A stretch of DNA of 64,000 nucleotides from Cyclobacterium salsum (GCF_010119245.1 NZ_WNKG01000007.1:62001-126000), one strand, 5' to 3'. Shown: positions 17,216 through 27,208, numbered from the stretch's first letter. The notes: generated by a model not told the origin, from the letters alone. Translations and numbers: made by a program.

Positions 17216-20194
17216 ATGAAAAACAAAGGTATTATCGTTTTTTTAACGGTGGTCATTACCGGGTTGTGTTTGTACTACCTCTCATTCACCCTGGTATCCA
17301 ATAGTGTACAGGATAAAGCTACCACTTACGCTACAGACGAGTCGGGTAACGTCGACTTTGATAAAAGGCAAACCTATCTGGATTCCGTTTGGCGGGAGCC
17401 CGTTTATAATTTTCTGGGCATTCCCTTCACTTACCAGGAGGTAAAAACCACCGAACTGGGATTGGGATTGGATTTGCAAGGTGGCATGCATGTGACCCTT
17501 GAGGTTTCGCCTATAGAAATCGTTAAAGGCCTGGCTGGAGGAAGCGAGGATGCGGAATTTAATGAGGCCGTAGCCCTGGCCAGTGAACGAGCTAAAACCG
17601 CCAATGAAAGTTTCGTGAACCTCTTTTACAATGCCTGGCAGGAAGAGGCTGGTGACCGGCAGCTAAATGCCATCTTTGCTACTGCTGCCAACCGTGGAAG
17701 AATCTCATTGGAATCCTCTGATACCGACATTTTGAATATTATCGATGATGAGATTGAAAATGCCATTGACCGCTCTTTTAACATTCTAAGGACCCGAATC
17801 GACCGGTTTGGTACCTCACAGCCCAATATCCAACGGATTCAGAACACAGGAAGAATTCAGATAGAACTTCCCGGTGTGGACAATGCAGAACGAGTACGTA
17901 ACCTGCTACAGGGAGTAGCGAAATTGCAGTTTTGGGAAGTAGCCGAATTTGATGAATACGGAGATGCCTTGCAGCAAGTGAACACGTTTTTAGTGGGAGA
18001 AGCTCAGAGTGAACAGCCACAGGCTAGCACTGAGGACAGTGAAGCCCTCTCCGATACAACCGATCTGGAGAGTGATTTGGCCAGGCAATTAGCCGAAGGG
18101 GGTTCAGATACGGATTCCTTAGGCATGGAGGTTTCTCCATTATTTTCGTTACTAAAAGCCAATTATGGCTTGGTGTATGAATTGAGGGACACCCTCACGA
18201 TAAATAGAGTCTTGAACAGAGAGGATGTTCAGGCACTGCTTCCGCGGGACATTCGTTTTATGTGGTCCGTAAAACCTCAAGTGCAGGACGGGATGGATTT
18301 GTTGGAATTGCATGCCATCAAAGCTCCCCGTGGAACCGACCAGGCACCTTTGGAAGGAGATGTCATAACCGATGCCCGACAGTCACTTGACCAAACGTCC
18401 CGACCGGCCGTAAGCATGCAGATGAACGCAGAGGGAGCCCGAAATTGGAGACGCCTTACTGCAGAAAATATTGGCAATCGAATCGCAGTGGTTTTAGATA
18501 ACTATGTCTATACCGCCCCTACCGTGCAGGGAGAAATTCCGTCCGGACAATCCGAAATTACAGGTAATTTCACGATGGAAGAGGCCAAAGATTTGGCCAA
18601 TATTCTTAAATCGGGAACCTTGCCCGCGCCTACTAACATTGTGGAGGAGGCCATCGTAGGTCCAACATTGGGAATCGAAGCCCGAAACCAGGGAATCAAC
18701 TCCATGATCGCCGGTTTGGTGCTGGTGGTCTTATTTATGGTAGCCTATTACTCCAAAGGAGGGTTTGTAGCCATCGCTGCCTTGCTTTTCAATATCTTCT
18801 TTATTCTGGGAATTCTTGCCCAATTGGGTGCCGCCCTTACCCTACCCGGTATTGCCGGTATTGTGCTGACCATCGGTATGTCCATTGATGCCAACGTGCT
18901 GATTTTTGAACGAATTAAGGAAGAATTAAGAAATGGAGCCGGGATTCTACAGGCAATCAGCAGTGGTTATGATAAAGCATTTAGCGCTATTCTCGATTCG
19001 AATGTCACCACCTTTCTGACTGGAGCCATTCTATATGCGCTCGGACAGGGACCGGTTAAAGGCTTCGCCATCGTGCTGATGATTGGTATCGCTTCGTCCT
19101 TTTTCTCCGCTGTGTTTATCACCCGGGTGATCGTATACTGGATGAGCAAAAAAGGAGATAAAAGTTCCATTTCGTTTGCTACCTCCTTTACAAAAAACCT
19201 CCTATCTGATCTTTCCATAGATTTTCTGGGCAAGCGAAAAGTGGCCTACCTGATCTCTACCTCTATTATCGTCATAGGTATGATCCTGGCACTTACCTCA
19301 GGCCTGAAATTCGGAGTAGATTTTACCGGAGGAAGGTACTATATCGTAGAATTTAATGAAGCGGTACCTGCCTCTGAACTAAAAGTAGGATTGGATAATG
19401 AATTTGACGGATCCGTAGAGGTAAAAACCTATGGGGCCAATAATGTTTTAAAAGTCACTACCTCTTATCTGGTAAATGAAGATAATGAGGAAGCTAACAG
19501 GGAGGTAGAGAACAAAATTAGGCAAGGTATTGGCGAAGTTACCGGTTTCAATTTTATTGAAGATGCCAGCCAAATGACAGAGGGAGCCTTTGCGATCACC
19601 GGATCCAATAAGGTAGGGGCCACCGTAGCCGATGACATCAAAAACTCCTCCCTGGAAGCCATGTTTTTCTCCCTGGTAGCCATTTTCCTTTACATCCTCT
19701 TACGATTCCGGAAATGGCAATTCTCCTTGGCTTCCATTATCGCATTGGTACACGACACGTTCTTTGTCATTGCGGCCTTTGCCATTGCCAGTGCTTTCGG
19801 TGCTACATTTGAAATCGATCAGGTATTCATCGCAGCAATGCTCACAGTGATCGGCTATTCCATTAACGATACCGTGATTGTATTTGACCGGATCCGGGAA
19901 AATATCTCCAATAGGGGTACCGGCAAATTGGTTCAGATGTTTAACGATGCCATCAATCAGACCATGGCCCGAACCCTGATTACTTCGGCTACTACACTCA
20001 TCGTAGTGCTCGTCCTCCTCGTTTTCGGGGGAGAAGTGTTAAGAGGATTTTCCTTCGCGCTATTGATAGGAGTACTGATCGGTACCTATTCCTCCATATA
20101 CATCGCCACTCCTGTCGTGGTGGATTTGATGAAGCGGGAGCTTGCCAATGAAACTACCCCAACTACAAAAAAAGTAGCAGAGGTAAAAGGTTAA
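17216..20194 (+). CDS. secDF: Fused protein translocase subunit SecDF
   Basis: A 992-residue SecD-SecF fusion, as is usual in Bacteroidota. The SecD half has LGLGLDLQGGMHVTLEV, the periplasmic P1 domain with an acidic Ser/Glu-rich insert (about residues 262-300), and SIDANVLIFERIKEELR. The SecF half starts around residue 670 with LKFGVDFTGGRYY and has YSINDTVIVFDRIREN. The protein uses proton flow to help pull secreted proteins across the inner membrane. It is followed by a strong terminator. Confidence 0.97.
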   Translation: MKNKGIIVFLTVVITGLCLYYLSFTLVSNSVQDKATTYATDESGNVDFDKRQTYLDSVWREPVYNFLGIPFTYQEVKTTELGLGLDLQGGMHVTLEVSPIEIVKGLAGGSEDAEFNEAVALASERAKTANESFVNLFYNAWQEEAGDRQLNAIFATAANRGRISLESSDTDILNIIDDEIENAIDRSFNILRTRIDRFGTSQPNIQRIQNTGRIQIELPGVDNAERVRNLLQGVAKLQFWEVAEFDEYGDALQQVNTFLVGEAQSEQPQASTEDSEALSDTTDLESDLARQLAEGGSDTDSLGMEVSPLFSLLKANYGLVYELRDTLTINRVLNREDVQALLPRDIRFMWSVKPQVQDGMDLLELHAIKAPRGTDQAPLEGDVITDARQSLDQTSRPAVSMQMNAEGARNWRRLTAENIGNRIAVVLDNYVYTAPTVQGEIPSGQSEITGNFTMEEAKDLANILKSGTLPAPTNIVEEAIVGPTLGIEARNQGINSMIAGLVLVVLFMVAYYSKGGFVAIAALLFNIFFILGILAQLGAALTLPGIAGIVLTIGMSIDANVLIFERIKEELRNGAGILQAISSGYDKAFSAILDSNVTTFLTGAILYALGQGPVKGFAIVLMIGIASSFFSAVFITRVIVYWMSKKGDKSSISFATSFTKNLLSDLSIDFLGKRKVAYLISTSIIVIGMILALTSGLKFGVDFTGGRYYIVEFNEAVPASELKVGLDNEFDGSVEVKTYGANNVLKVTTSYLVNEDNEEANREVENKIRQGIGEVTGFNFIEDASQMTEGAFAITGSNKVGATVADDIKNSSLEAMFFSLVAIFLYILLRFRKWQFSLASIIALVHDTFFVIAAFAIASAFGATFEIDQVFIAAMLTVIGYSINDTVIVFDRIRENISNRGTGKLVQMFNDAINQTMARTLITSATTLIVVLVLLVFGGEVLRGFSFALLIGVLIGTYSSIYIATPVVVDLMKRELANETTPTTKKVAEVKG

Positions 20195-20240
20195 TGTTGA
20201 TTTCCCAGTGCTCACCACTTGGGAAAATAGATGTATTTGG

Positions 20241-20272
20241 AAAGCCGGTTCTCACAGGACCGGCTTTTTTTT
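20241..20272 (+). terminator. Rho-independent terminator after secDF
   Basis: Perfect 9-bp stem AAAGCCGGT (20241-20249) with ACCGGCTTT (20259-20267), a 9-nt loop and a T-run through 20272. Confidence 0.9.
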
Positions 20273-20356
20273 GGTGCAAAATGCAAAATTTTTACCCCAA
20301 ACAGGGTATTGCACGGGATACTTAGTTTAGATACCTTGCACTAAAAAAATACCCCT

Positions 20357-21031
20357 ATGCTGGTCTCTTTTTATTCCATCGCTTTGATACTTGGAATTTT
20401 GCTTTCTTCGCTGTATTTGCTATTCGGAAAAGAGCTGAAAGAATATAAGAAAATCAATGCCCTGGTCTTACTGATTCTTATAAGCGAACTGCTATCCGAA
20501 TCACTTTGGAATGTTACCCGTTCCAGCGGAAAAGATTCCTTTCTGCTCTACAATGTACTTTTTGTCTACCTGAGACCTACCGTCATGCTCCTACTTTTTA
20601 GCCATTTGCCGTATTCATGTCACCTTCAAAGGAAGGTAGTACCAACCATGGGTGTATTTTTGTTCTTCGGAATGCTGAATGCACTTTTTTTTCAATCCAT
20701 CCTTTCCGGCATCCAATCCTACAGTTTCCTGGTTGGCCATGCCATGGTTTTGTTTTACAGCATCATCTTTTTTAAAGACATCCTTCATCAAAGCAAATAC
20801 CGAGACGTAAATCTATTGTCCCTGCCTTATTTTTGGATGGCTTCCCTTATTTTATTTTCATTTGGAGAAAGCTATATATTTTTTATTTTGACGCATTATC
20901 TACCCTCTCTGGGCGATTATCAGATGGGCCACATATTTCACTGGGTACAGTTTTTTGCGGGCATTATGTACCTGACCTTAGGCCTGTCTTTCTATGCGCC
21001 CTTGGTTTTTAAAAGACGATACAGCTATTAA
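20357..21031 (+). CDS. Seven-TM integral membrane protein, unknown family
   Basis: A 224-residue, very hydrophobic protein with about seven predicted membrane helices (for example LVSFYSIALILGILLSSLYL, VVPTMGVFLFFGMLNALFF and VQFFAGIMYLTLGLSFYAPL) joined by short loops, and a basic C-terminus (FKRRYSY). No catalytic domain follows. The layout resembles stand-alone 7-TM sensor modules found at the N-terminus of Bacteroidota signalling proteins, but that is only a resemblance of topology. Monocistronic between the secDF terminator and metK. Confidence 0.7.
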   Translation: MLVSFYSIALILGILLSSLYLLFGKELKEYKKINALVLLILISELLSESLWNVTRSSGKDSFLLYNVLFVYLRPTVMLLLFSHLPYSCHLQRKVVPTMGVFLFFGMLNALFFQSILSGIQSYSFLVGHAMVLFYSIIFFKDILHQSKYRDVNLLSLPYFWMASLILFSFGESYIFFILTHYLPSLGDYQMGHIFHWVQFFAGIMYLTLGLSFYAPLVFKRRYSY

Positions 21032-21111
21032 GTCAGGGATTGTTGAAAATATAGTTTTTTAATTTTAGCTGTAAGATGTAAATTTACCCACTCATTTTAA
21101 AAACGCTTTGT

Positions 21112-22365
21112 ATGTCCTACTTATTTACTTCGGAGTCGGTTTCCGAAGGACACCCGGATAAAATATCCGATCAGATATCCGATGCCATCATTGATCATTT
21201 TTTGGCCTTTGACCCCAACTCCAAAGTAGCTTGCGAAACATTGGTCACTACCGGTCAGGTAGTCCTGGCAGGAGAAGTCAAATCCAACACCTACCTGGAC
21301 GTTCAGAAAATCGCCAGGGATGTGATCAATAGGATCGGTTATACCAAAAGTGAATACATGTTTGACGGCAGTTCCTGTGGCGTACTGTCCGCTATACACG
21401 AACAATCCCCCGATATAAATCAGGGCGTTGACCGAAGTGATCCGGAAGAGCAGGGAGCCGGTGACCAGGGAATGATGTTTGGTTATGCCACCAATGAAAC
21501 GGATAACTACATCCCGCTAGGTCTTGACCTTTCCCACCGCTTGTTAAAGGAATTAGCCAAACTCCGGCGCGAAAACGAGCAGATCCAATACCTTCGGCCT
21601 GATTCCAAAGCGCAGGTCACCGTTCAATACAGCGACGATCACCTTCCTGAAAAGATCAATACGATCGTGGTTTCGACCCAACACGATGATTTTTCAGAGG
21701 AGGAGGCCATGCTGAAAAAGATTAAAAAGGACATTATTGAAATTTTAATCCCAAGGGTAAAGGCTCAGTTGCCTGCTTCGCTTCAGAAGTTATTTACCGA
21801 TGACATTATTTATCACATTAATCCTACCGGCAAATTTGTCATAGGGGGACCTCATGGGGATACCGGACTTACCGGAAGGAAAATTATTGTCGACACCTAT
21901 GGTGGAAAAGGGGCCCATGGCGGAGGAGCCTTCTCTGGGAAGGATCCCTCGAAAGTAGATCGGTCGGCAGCCTATGCAACCCGTCATATTGCCAAAAACC
22001 TGGTAGCAGCCGGAGTAGCCGATGAAGTGTTGGTGCAGGTATCTTACGCCATCGGAGTGGCAAAACCCATGGGCATCTTTGTGGACACCTATGGCAGTTC
22101 CAACGTACAGCTATCGGATGGAGAGATCGCCAAAAAGGTAGAAAAGTTATTTGACATGCGGCCCTTCGCTATCGAAAACCGGCTTAAACTTCGAAATCCC
22201 ATTTACGAGGAAACCGCTGCCTACGGCCATATGGGAAGGGAAAATGAAATCGTTACCAAAACCTTCTTCTCCCCGGATAAAGCCTCCATCACCCTGGAGG
22301 TGGAGTTATTTACCTGGGAGAAATTGGATCAGGTAGCCGCTATTAAAAAGGAATTTGGTTTGTAA
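21112..22365 (+). CDS. metK: S-adenosylmethionine synthetase
   Basis: A 417-residue MetK with all three repeats. Seen are [20 protein letters not shown] (ATP and metal His/Asp), [13 protein letters not shown] (methionine loop hexapeptide region), [20 protein letters not shown] and [20 protein letters not shown] (phosphate-binding lysines). It makes SAM from ATP and methionine in the cytoplasm. It is slightly longer than the ~385-residue E. coli enzyme owing to insertions such as the segment around [13 protein letters not shown]. Terminator follows. Confidence 0.98.
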   Translation: MSYLFTSESVSEGHPDKISDQISDAIIDHFLAFDPNSKVACETLVTTGQVVLAGEVKSNTYLDVQKIARDVINRIGYTKSEYMFDGSSCGVLSAIHEQSPDINQGVDRSDPEEQGAGDQGMMFGYATNETDNYIPLGLDLSHRLLKELAKLRRENEQIQYLRPDSKAQVTVQYSDDHLPEKINTIVVSTQHDDFSEEEAMLKKIKKDIIEILIPRVKAQLPASLQKLFTDDIIYHINPTGKFVIGGPHGDTGLTGRKIIVDTYGGKGAHGGGAFSGKDPSKVDRSAAYATRHIAKNLVAAGVADEVLVQVSYAIGVAKPMGIFVDTYGSSNVQLSDGEIAKKVEKLFDMRPFAIENRLKLRNPIYEETAAYGHMGRENEIVTKTFFSPDKASITLEVELFTWEKLDQVAAIKKEFGL

Positions 22366-22390
22366 TCGCTGGATTTCTTACCCCAGCTAA

Positions 22391-22417
22391 AAGCTGCCTT
22401 ACCCGGCGGCTTTTTTT
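22391..22417 (+). terminator. Rho-independent terminator after metK
   Basis: Stem AAGCTGCC (22391-22398) with GGCGGCTT (22405-22412), one G-U pair, a 6-nt loop and a T-run to about 22417. Confidence 0.8.
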
Positions 22418-22478
22418 ATTGCTTCTATTCCGGTAAATTGTACCGATCTGGCATTATGTACTTCCTAAATTGAAACCT

Positions 22479-23057
22479 ATGGATCATTTGAAAAACTACC
22501 TCGAAAGCAGCCTCCACTTATTTCGGTTTTACAAAAGCCTGGGAGAAAAAGCCCTGGAACAGGTAGCAGACGACAAACTTTTCTGGCAACACAATGCCGA
22601 TAGCAATAGCATGGCTACGATTGTCAAACACATGGCTGGAAACATGCATTCCCGCTGGACGGATTTTTTAGCGTCGGATGGAGAAAAGCCCTGGCGCGAG
22701 CGGGATGCGGAGTTTGAAAATGATATCCGCAGCCGGAAAGAAATGATGCAGGTTTGGGAGGAAGGATGGAAGGTATTGTTTGCGGCCATAGAGCCACTGA
22801 CCCCAGCTGATTTTGATAAAACGGTGTATATCCGAAATCAAGCGCACAGCGTAATGGATGCCATTAACCGGCAACTAACCCATTATGCTTCGCATGTAGG
22901 ACAGTTGATATATTTAGGCAAAATGCTTCATTCCGGTACTTGGCAAAGCCTGAGTGTTCCCAAAGGACAATCGAAAACATTCAATCAAAATACCTTCGGG
23001 AAAACAGGAAACGATTCCCCCTCTAAAGATGATTTTCCTAATAAAGATCAATCCTAA
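22479..23057 (+). CDS. DinB-like (DUF1572) four-helix protein
   Basis: A 192-residue DinB/YfiT-superfamily protein. ADSNSMATIVKHMAGNM carries the first metal-ligand His, and NRQLTHYASHVGQLIYLGKML the His-x3-His pair near the C-terminal helix. Members are metal-dependent thiol transferases or hydrolases in low-GC Gram-positives; the role of the DUF1572 subgroup is unknown. The in-frame TTG at 22470 is less likely than ATG 22479. A Ser/Asp/Lys-rich tail closes the protein. Only 3 bp separate it from the EcsC-family gene. Confidence 0.82.
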   Translation: MDHLKNYLESSLHLFRFYKSLGEKALEQVADDKLFWQHNADSNSMATIVKHMAGNMHSRWTDFLASDGEKPWRERDAEFENDIRSRKEMMQVWEEGWKVLFAAIEPLTPADFDKTVYIRNQAHSVMDAINRQLTHYASHVGQLIYLGKMLHSGTWQSLSVPKGQSKTFNQNTFGKTGNDSPSKDDFPNKDQS

Positions 23058-23060
23058 AAC

Positions 23061-23819
23061 ATGAATGGCGGCAAAAGCGAGGCTGACAAGTTGTATGAAA
23101 AACTGGTGCGGGAGGAACTAGGTGCGTGGTTATACCAAACCAAAAAGAAACCCTCACTGCTAAACCGGCTCACTAAAGGCTCCCAACGGTCCCTCAACAA
23201 CCTGATACCCGAGAAAATCCATCAGGCGATCACCTTCGCCATAGAAAAAATGGTCAAGGGCGTATTAGTCGGGAATGAATACATCGGTCCAAAACCATAT
23301 CCGATGGAATATTTGCGGCTTAAGGAATTCAAGGCAAGGAAGGCCATTCGGTTTTACAAGAGAACCGCCTCTGTGGAAGGGGCCGTCACCGGTGCCGGGG
23401 GTATCCTGATGGGGTTCGCTGACCTTCCAGCATTCTTAGCCATCAAAATGAAAATGCTCTTCGAAATTGCTGCCGCTTATGGCTACGATGTCCGGGATTT
23501 TAAAGAGCGGGTTTTTATCCTGACGATTTTTAAACTCACCTTTTCCAGTCAGAAAACCAGAAATGAAACCGTCACGTTGGTAGAAAACTGGAATGAAAAA
23601 GCGATGGAACTTCCTGATAATTTTGACAGGTACGATTGGCGTACCTTTCAACTCGAATACCGGGACTACATGGACCTGGCCAAACTGGCCCAGTTGATCC
23701 CGGTAATTGGTGCAGGTGTAGGCGCGGTAGCCAATTACAAACTCACGCAACAACTTGGAGATACGGCCATTCAGGCCTATCGCCTTCGGTTTTTTGCAGA
23801 AAAAAGTCCGATTGAATAA
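23061..23819 (+). CDS. EcsC family protein
   Basis: A 252-residue protein of the EcsC family (named after B. subtilis EcsC, function unclear). The family core is visible in VEGAVTGAGGILMGFADLPA followed by FLAIKMKMLFEIAAAYGYD and the later LIPVIGAGVGAVANYKLTQQ, glycine-rich amphipathic segments that may associate with membranes. Upstream DUF1572 gene is 3 bp away, so the two are probably one transcript. Converges on the Gfo/Idh/MocA gene. Confidence 0.82.
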   Translation: MNGGKSEADKLYEKLVREELGAWLYQTKKKPSLLNRLTKGSQRSLNNLIPEKIHQAITFAIEKMVKGVLVGNEYIGPKPYPMEYLRLKEFKARKAIRFYKRTASVEGAVTGAGGILMGFADLPAFLAIKMKMLFEIAAAYGYDVRDFKERVFILTIFKLTFSSQKTRNETVTLVENWNEKAMELPDNFDRYDWRTFQLEYRDYMDLAKLAQLIPVIGAGVGAVANYKLTQQLGDTAIQAYRLRFFAEKSPIE

Positions 23820-23822
23820 TCC

Positions 23823-24914
23823 CTATTCCAAATAAACCCGCTGCCCTTTTTCAGCACTTTCCCGGGCAGCATCCAAAATCTCAACCACTACCATGTTATT
23901 TTCCAGGCTGGAAAGATCACTGGGGCTTACCTTTACAGTTCCCCGCACCACCGCTGCCAGGTACGAAAAAGGATCATCAAAAGGATACTCACGCCCAGGA
24001 AGGGTAAGTTCTTTTTCTAAATCCTCTCCAGCTGTCCTACTGATCAAGCGGGTATCGTTCTTGGCGATATAAAAGCCTGTTTTTCCATAAACCTCCATGT
24101 CCTTTCGGCTAAAAGGCCAGTTCCAGGAGGCCTGTATGACCCCCTGCGTCTCCGGATAATCTAGCAGAATGGTCGCCTCATCATCCACCTCGGGATAAAT
24201 ATCCGGCTTTATTTGCTTGAGTTCGGCGGTAACTGAAATGGGTTTCTCTCCATTCATGAGCCAGGTCATCAGATTGGCCCCGTAACAGCCAAAATCAATG
24301 ACCGCCCCTCCGCCATTCTGAACGGGATCGGTGAGCCAATCCAGAAATTCCTGATTGACTCCTATTTCCATTGGCCCTTCATGACCGTCGTTAATAACTA
24401 CTCTTCGAAGAGGTCCTATAGGGGAATCATCGGAAACCTGCTTTTTGACTTCATGATTACTCGCATACCAGGTCGTTTCGTAATTCGTCAGCAGGTGAAT
24501 GCCGTGTTTTTTAGCCAAGGCCTGCATTTCCAGCGCATGCTCCAAACTTACTGCCAGCGGTTTTTCCACCATCACGTGGATACCCCTCGGCGCACAGGCC
24601 TGCACCACCTCCAAATGTTCGTAAATGGAACCAAAAGCCGTTACTGCCTCGGGTTTGACTTCCTTAAACAAAGACTCCATATCCGGATACACCAGGTCCA
24701 TTGATATTCCATGACGGGAGGTAAACCTACGGGCAAGGTCTTCATTTGGCTCCGCAATGCCTACAATTTCGATGTCGCCTTTATCAGCTCTTCCCAGAAT
24801 CCAGTGTACGTGTGAATGCGTAAGCCCCACCACCGCAATTTTTACCGGCGATTGCGCCATGTTTGCCTGGATGCCGGAAAAAAGACAAAAAACAGTAATC
24901 AAAAGGGTTTTCAT
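23823..24914 (-). CDS. Exported Gfo/Idh/MocA family oxidoreductase
   Basis: A 363-residue NAD(P)-dependent oxidoreductase preceded by a Sec signal peptide (LLITVFCLFSGIQANMAQ). The Rossmann start is VKIAVVGLTHSHVHWILG, the catalytic Lys lies in VMVEKPLAVS, and the substrate domain contains GGGAVIDFGCYGANLMTWLM. Exported members in Bacteroidota act on sugars or glycosides in the periplasm; the substrate here is not known. It starts 2 bp after the stop of the outer-membrane-like gene upstream, so both are likely co-transcribed. Confidence 0.88.
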   Translation of the reverse strand: MKTLLITVFCLFSGIQANMAQSPVKIAVVGLTHSHVHWILGRADKGDIEIVGIAEPNEDLARRFTSRHGISMDLVYPDMESLFKEVKPEAVTAFGSIYEHLEVVQACAPRGIHVMVEKPLAVSLEHALEMQALAKKHGIHLLTNYETTWYASNHEVKKQVSDDSPIGPLRRVVINDGHEGPMEIGVNQEFLDWLTDPVQNGGGAVIDFGCYGANLMTWLMNGEKPISVTAELKQIKPDIYPEVDDEATILLDYPETQGVIQASWNWPFSRKDMEVYGKTGFYIAKNDTRLISRTAGEDLEKELTLPGREYPFDDPFSYLAAVVRGTVKVSPSDLSSLENNMVVVEILDAARESAEKGQRVYLE

Positions 24915-24916
24915 AT

Positions 24917-25528
24917 TCAGTTATTTTTAAAGGGTTCAAGTACTTTTTGAAAAATGCCCTGGGAGTTATTCCTTCTCTTCTTCCTGGCTTTTTGCCTTCT
25001 CTTTTTATTCTGGTTTGATCCCTTGACCAATACAGACCGGACGGATATGCCTACCTGCCCGTTGTACCAGGGCTCCCTTCCCAGCACGTTTATATTCGGT
25101 TTATAATCTACAGAAAAGGAAACGCCCATCAAAGTCATTTCTACACCGGCGATAATATCCACCCCAATCGTCCGATTGCCATAGGTCTGAAGGATGGTTT
25201 GGGTTTCCGGCTCTTTTTCCCGACTTTCCTCCAGGCCCAGGGATATCCCGGCACCGTAATAGTAATTGAATCGTTTAGAAATCAGAGGGCGATGCTTTTT
25301 AAGTAATGCATGTACGGTAGTATTAGCGTTAAAATCGGACTGGAGAATCGCTTCCACCGATAGGCCTTTCTGAATCCGCTGCTGTGCACTAAGGCCCAGC
25401 ATGCGATAGGAGTTATTGTTGGCCAACCGGAGCCCCAGGGCGGTGCCGTAGGACTGGGCATAGGCACTACCGGCTAACGTACACCCAGCGATGAACGTTA
25501 TAAATACTACATATACTAATTTCTGCAT
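24917..25528 (-). CDS. Putative outer-membrane beta-barrel protein with a basic C-terminal tail
   Basis: A 203-residue protein with a signal peptide (start MQKLVYVVFI, cleavage after GSAYAQ). Alternating hydrophobic strands with aromatic ends (YGTALGLRLANNNSYRMLGL, FNYYYGAGISLGLEE, NGQVGISVRSVLV) suggest a small outer-membrane barrel. The last ~35 residues are strongly basic (KKRRQKARKKRRNN), unusual for a barrel terminus. I chose ATG 25528 because it gives a normal signal peptide; the in-frame ATG at 25552 adds eight residues. Family not recognised. Confidence 0.65.
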   Translation of the reverse strand: MQKLVYVVFITFIAGCTLAGSAYAQSYGTALGLRLANNNSYRMLGLSAQQRIQKGLSVEAILQSDFNANTTVHALLKKHRPLISKRFNYYYGAGISLGLEESREKEPETQTILQTYGNRTIGVDIIAGVEMTLMGVSFSVDYKPNINVLGREPWYNGQVGISVRSVLVKGSNQNKKRRQKARKKRRNNSQGIFQKVLEPFKNN

Positions 25529-25714
25529 AGGGAATCCCATTAAGTCTGCCAATTCTCACAAAAAACCAGCCAACTAGCTGCGTGTTTCAGGAGAAAAAGG
25601 CTGAAAGGCCGCTCATCACTATATTTGCCAGTATCATCCGCAAATAAAATAAGGGATTATTGCTAAACGCAAATTAATAAGTAAATTTAACAAGTATTCA
25701 AACGCTCATAACTC

Positions 25715-26458
25715 ATGAAAACGTTCCTATTCCTTATTTGTATTTTGATCTGCTTTCAGCTTCCCGCCCAGGATTTGGAAGGAGCCTGGAAACTAACCCA
25801 TCAAAATGGTAATCCCATCACCGATCAGGAATTTATCAAAATCTATCAGGATGGTTATTTTGCTTTTGGGGCAAAAGAAATTGCCGGAAACAAATTCATG
25901 TATGCCGGAGGCGGTGAGTATAAACTGGAAGGTAATAGCTATTCAGAAAGCCTTGACTTTTTGACGCTGGATCCGGAGCAAGTAGGCACCACTAATCAAT
26001 ATACACTGGATTTTGCCAACAACCGCATCGTTATTTCGGGCAAAATAAAAGGAGAGGATCTGATAGAAATTTGGGAGAAAGTTTCGTCCCGCAAAGACGA
26101 CCTCACCAGAAACTGGGTGATTACGGGCAGGAAACGAGATGGCGAAATTTCTGAAATGACCCCAGGAGCCAGGAGAACGGTAAAAATTCTCAGTGGTGGA
26201 CGTTTCCAATGGATTGCCTTTAATTCGGAAACAAAAGAATTCAGCGGTACCGGTGGCGGCACCTATGAAGCTACCGATGGAAACTATACCGAAAACATCA
26301 CCTTCTTTTCCAGAGATGATAGTCGGGTGGGAGCGGAACTAAATTTTGAATACGAAGTAATGGATGGCAAGTGGCATCATAGCGGACTGAGCAGTACGGG
26401 TAATCCGATCTATGAAATCTGGTCCCCTTATAAAGAAGCCTATCAGCCTGCTAAATAA
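25715..26458 (+). CDS. Secreted protein with two tandem lipocalin-like domains
   Basis: A 247-residue protein with a signal peptide (cleavage after QLPAQ). Two similar ~110-residue halves follow. The first has LEGAWKLTHQNGNP, GYFAFGAKE, GGGEYKLEGNSYSESLDFLT and LIEIWEKV; the second has LTRNWVITGRKRDGE, GRFQWIAFNSE, GGGTYEATDGNYTENITFFS and PIYEIWSPY. Each matches the small beta-barrel modules (DUF4488/lipocalin-like) common in Bacteroidota secreted proteins. Ligand unknown. Monocistronic or co-transcribed with the membrane protein 35 bp downstream. Confidence 0.75.
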   Translation: MKTFLFLICILICFQLPAQDLEGAWKLTHQNGNPITDQEFIKIYQDGYFAFGAKEIAGNKFMYAGGGEYKLEGNSYSESLDFLTLDPEQVGTTNQYTLDFANNRIVISGKIKGEDLIEIWEKVSSRKDDLTRNWVITGRKRDGEISEMTPGARRTVKILSGGRFQWIAFNSETKEFSGTGGGTYEATDGNYTENITFFSRDDSRVGAELNFEYEVMDGKWHHSGLSSTGNPIYEIWSPYKEAYQPAK

Positions 26459-26493
26459 GGATAAGCCGAATCACCCCTCATTTTTTACCTTAT

Positions 26494-27078
26494 ATGAATA
26501 GAAAAGAAATCAAGGAAAGGAGGCAGTTTTTACTTAATAATCTCCTAAAGGGTCTTTTTTATCTCGTTTTGCTGGTAGGCGTGTTTCTATTGCTGCGGCA
26601 GTTCAGCACCGAGGATCAACGATATGCCTGGTTTGGATCCATTTATGATAACGCAGTACTGGTAATAAGCCTTTTCGTTTTATCTGAAATTTTTTTTGGT
26701 ATCATTCCGCCGGAAGTATTTATGCTCTGGTCGCTGGAAACGGGGATGATCGGTCCCTATTTCTTCAGCATTGCCATCCTGTCTTTGATTTCATATGGGG
26801 CAGGATTTTTAAACTTTAACATTGGCCGGTGGATCCGGGATAAAAATTGGATCAACCGCGCCCGATTTCCCCGCCTAAAAAAATACATGCGTTTATTTGA
26901 AAAATTCGGTGGTTACCTGGTGGTAGTGGCTTCCCTTACACCCTTGCCCTTTTCTGCCATATCCTTGCTTTCCGGAATAGGTGGCTTACTTCCCAGGAAG
27001 TATTTGCTGCTGAGTCTTTTTCGGATTCTGAGGTATTTTTTATACGCCCTGATTTTGTCCGGAATAGATACTTTGTAA
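26494..27078 (+). CDS. VTT/DedA-like integral membrane protein
   Basis: A 194-residue membrane protein. After a basic N-terminus (NRKEIKERRQF) come several helices (FYLVLLVGVFLLLRQF, NAVLVISLFVLSEIFFGIIP, FFSIAILSLISYGAGFLNF). The segment FEKFGGYLVVVASLTPLPFS with the nearby G-rich turn resembles the VTT (SNARE-associated/DedA) core, in which a proline- and glycine-containing re-entrant region is diagnostic. DedA-type proteins are linked to lipid carrier flipping and membrane homeostasis. The family match is by eye and moderate. Confidence 0.65.
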   Translation: MNRKEIKERRQFLLNNLLKGLFYLVLLVGVFLLLRQFSTEDQRYAWFGSIYDNAVLVISLFVLSEIFFGIIPPEVFMLWSLETGMIGPYFFSIAILSLISYGAGFLNFNIGRWIRDKNWINRARFPRLKKYMRLFEKFGGYLVVVASLTPLPFSAISLLSGIGGLLPRKYLLLSLFRILRYFLYALILSGIDTL

Positions 27079-27095
27079 GTGACAAATGAGAAAAT

Positions 27096-27135
27096 CACCT
27101 CAACATCCGGACTACCGGTTGGAGGGGGTTTTTCA
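27096..27135 (+). terminator. Possible terminator after the VTT-like gene
   Basis: An interrupted stem around CCGG (27111-27114) and CCGG (27119-27122) with outer C/G-rich arms, followed by GGGGG and TTTTT near 27124-27133. Imperfect pairing, so tentative. Confidence 0.4.
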
Positions 27136-27208
27136 ATATTTTTAACAGAATCACTAAAAACCAGGCATTTTTTTAAATTATTTCTTAAATTCGGCGGATA
27201 AATTAATC

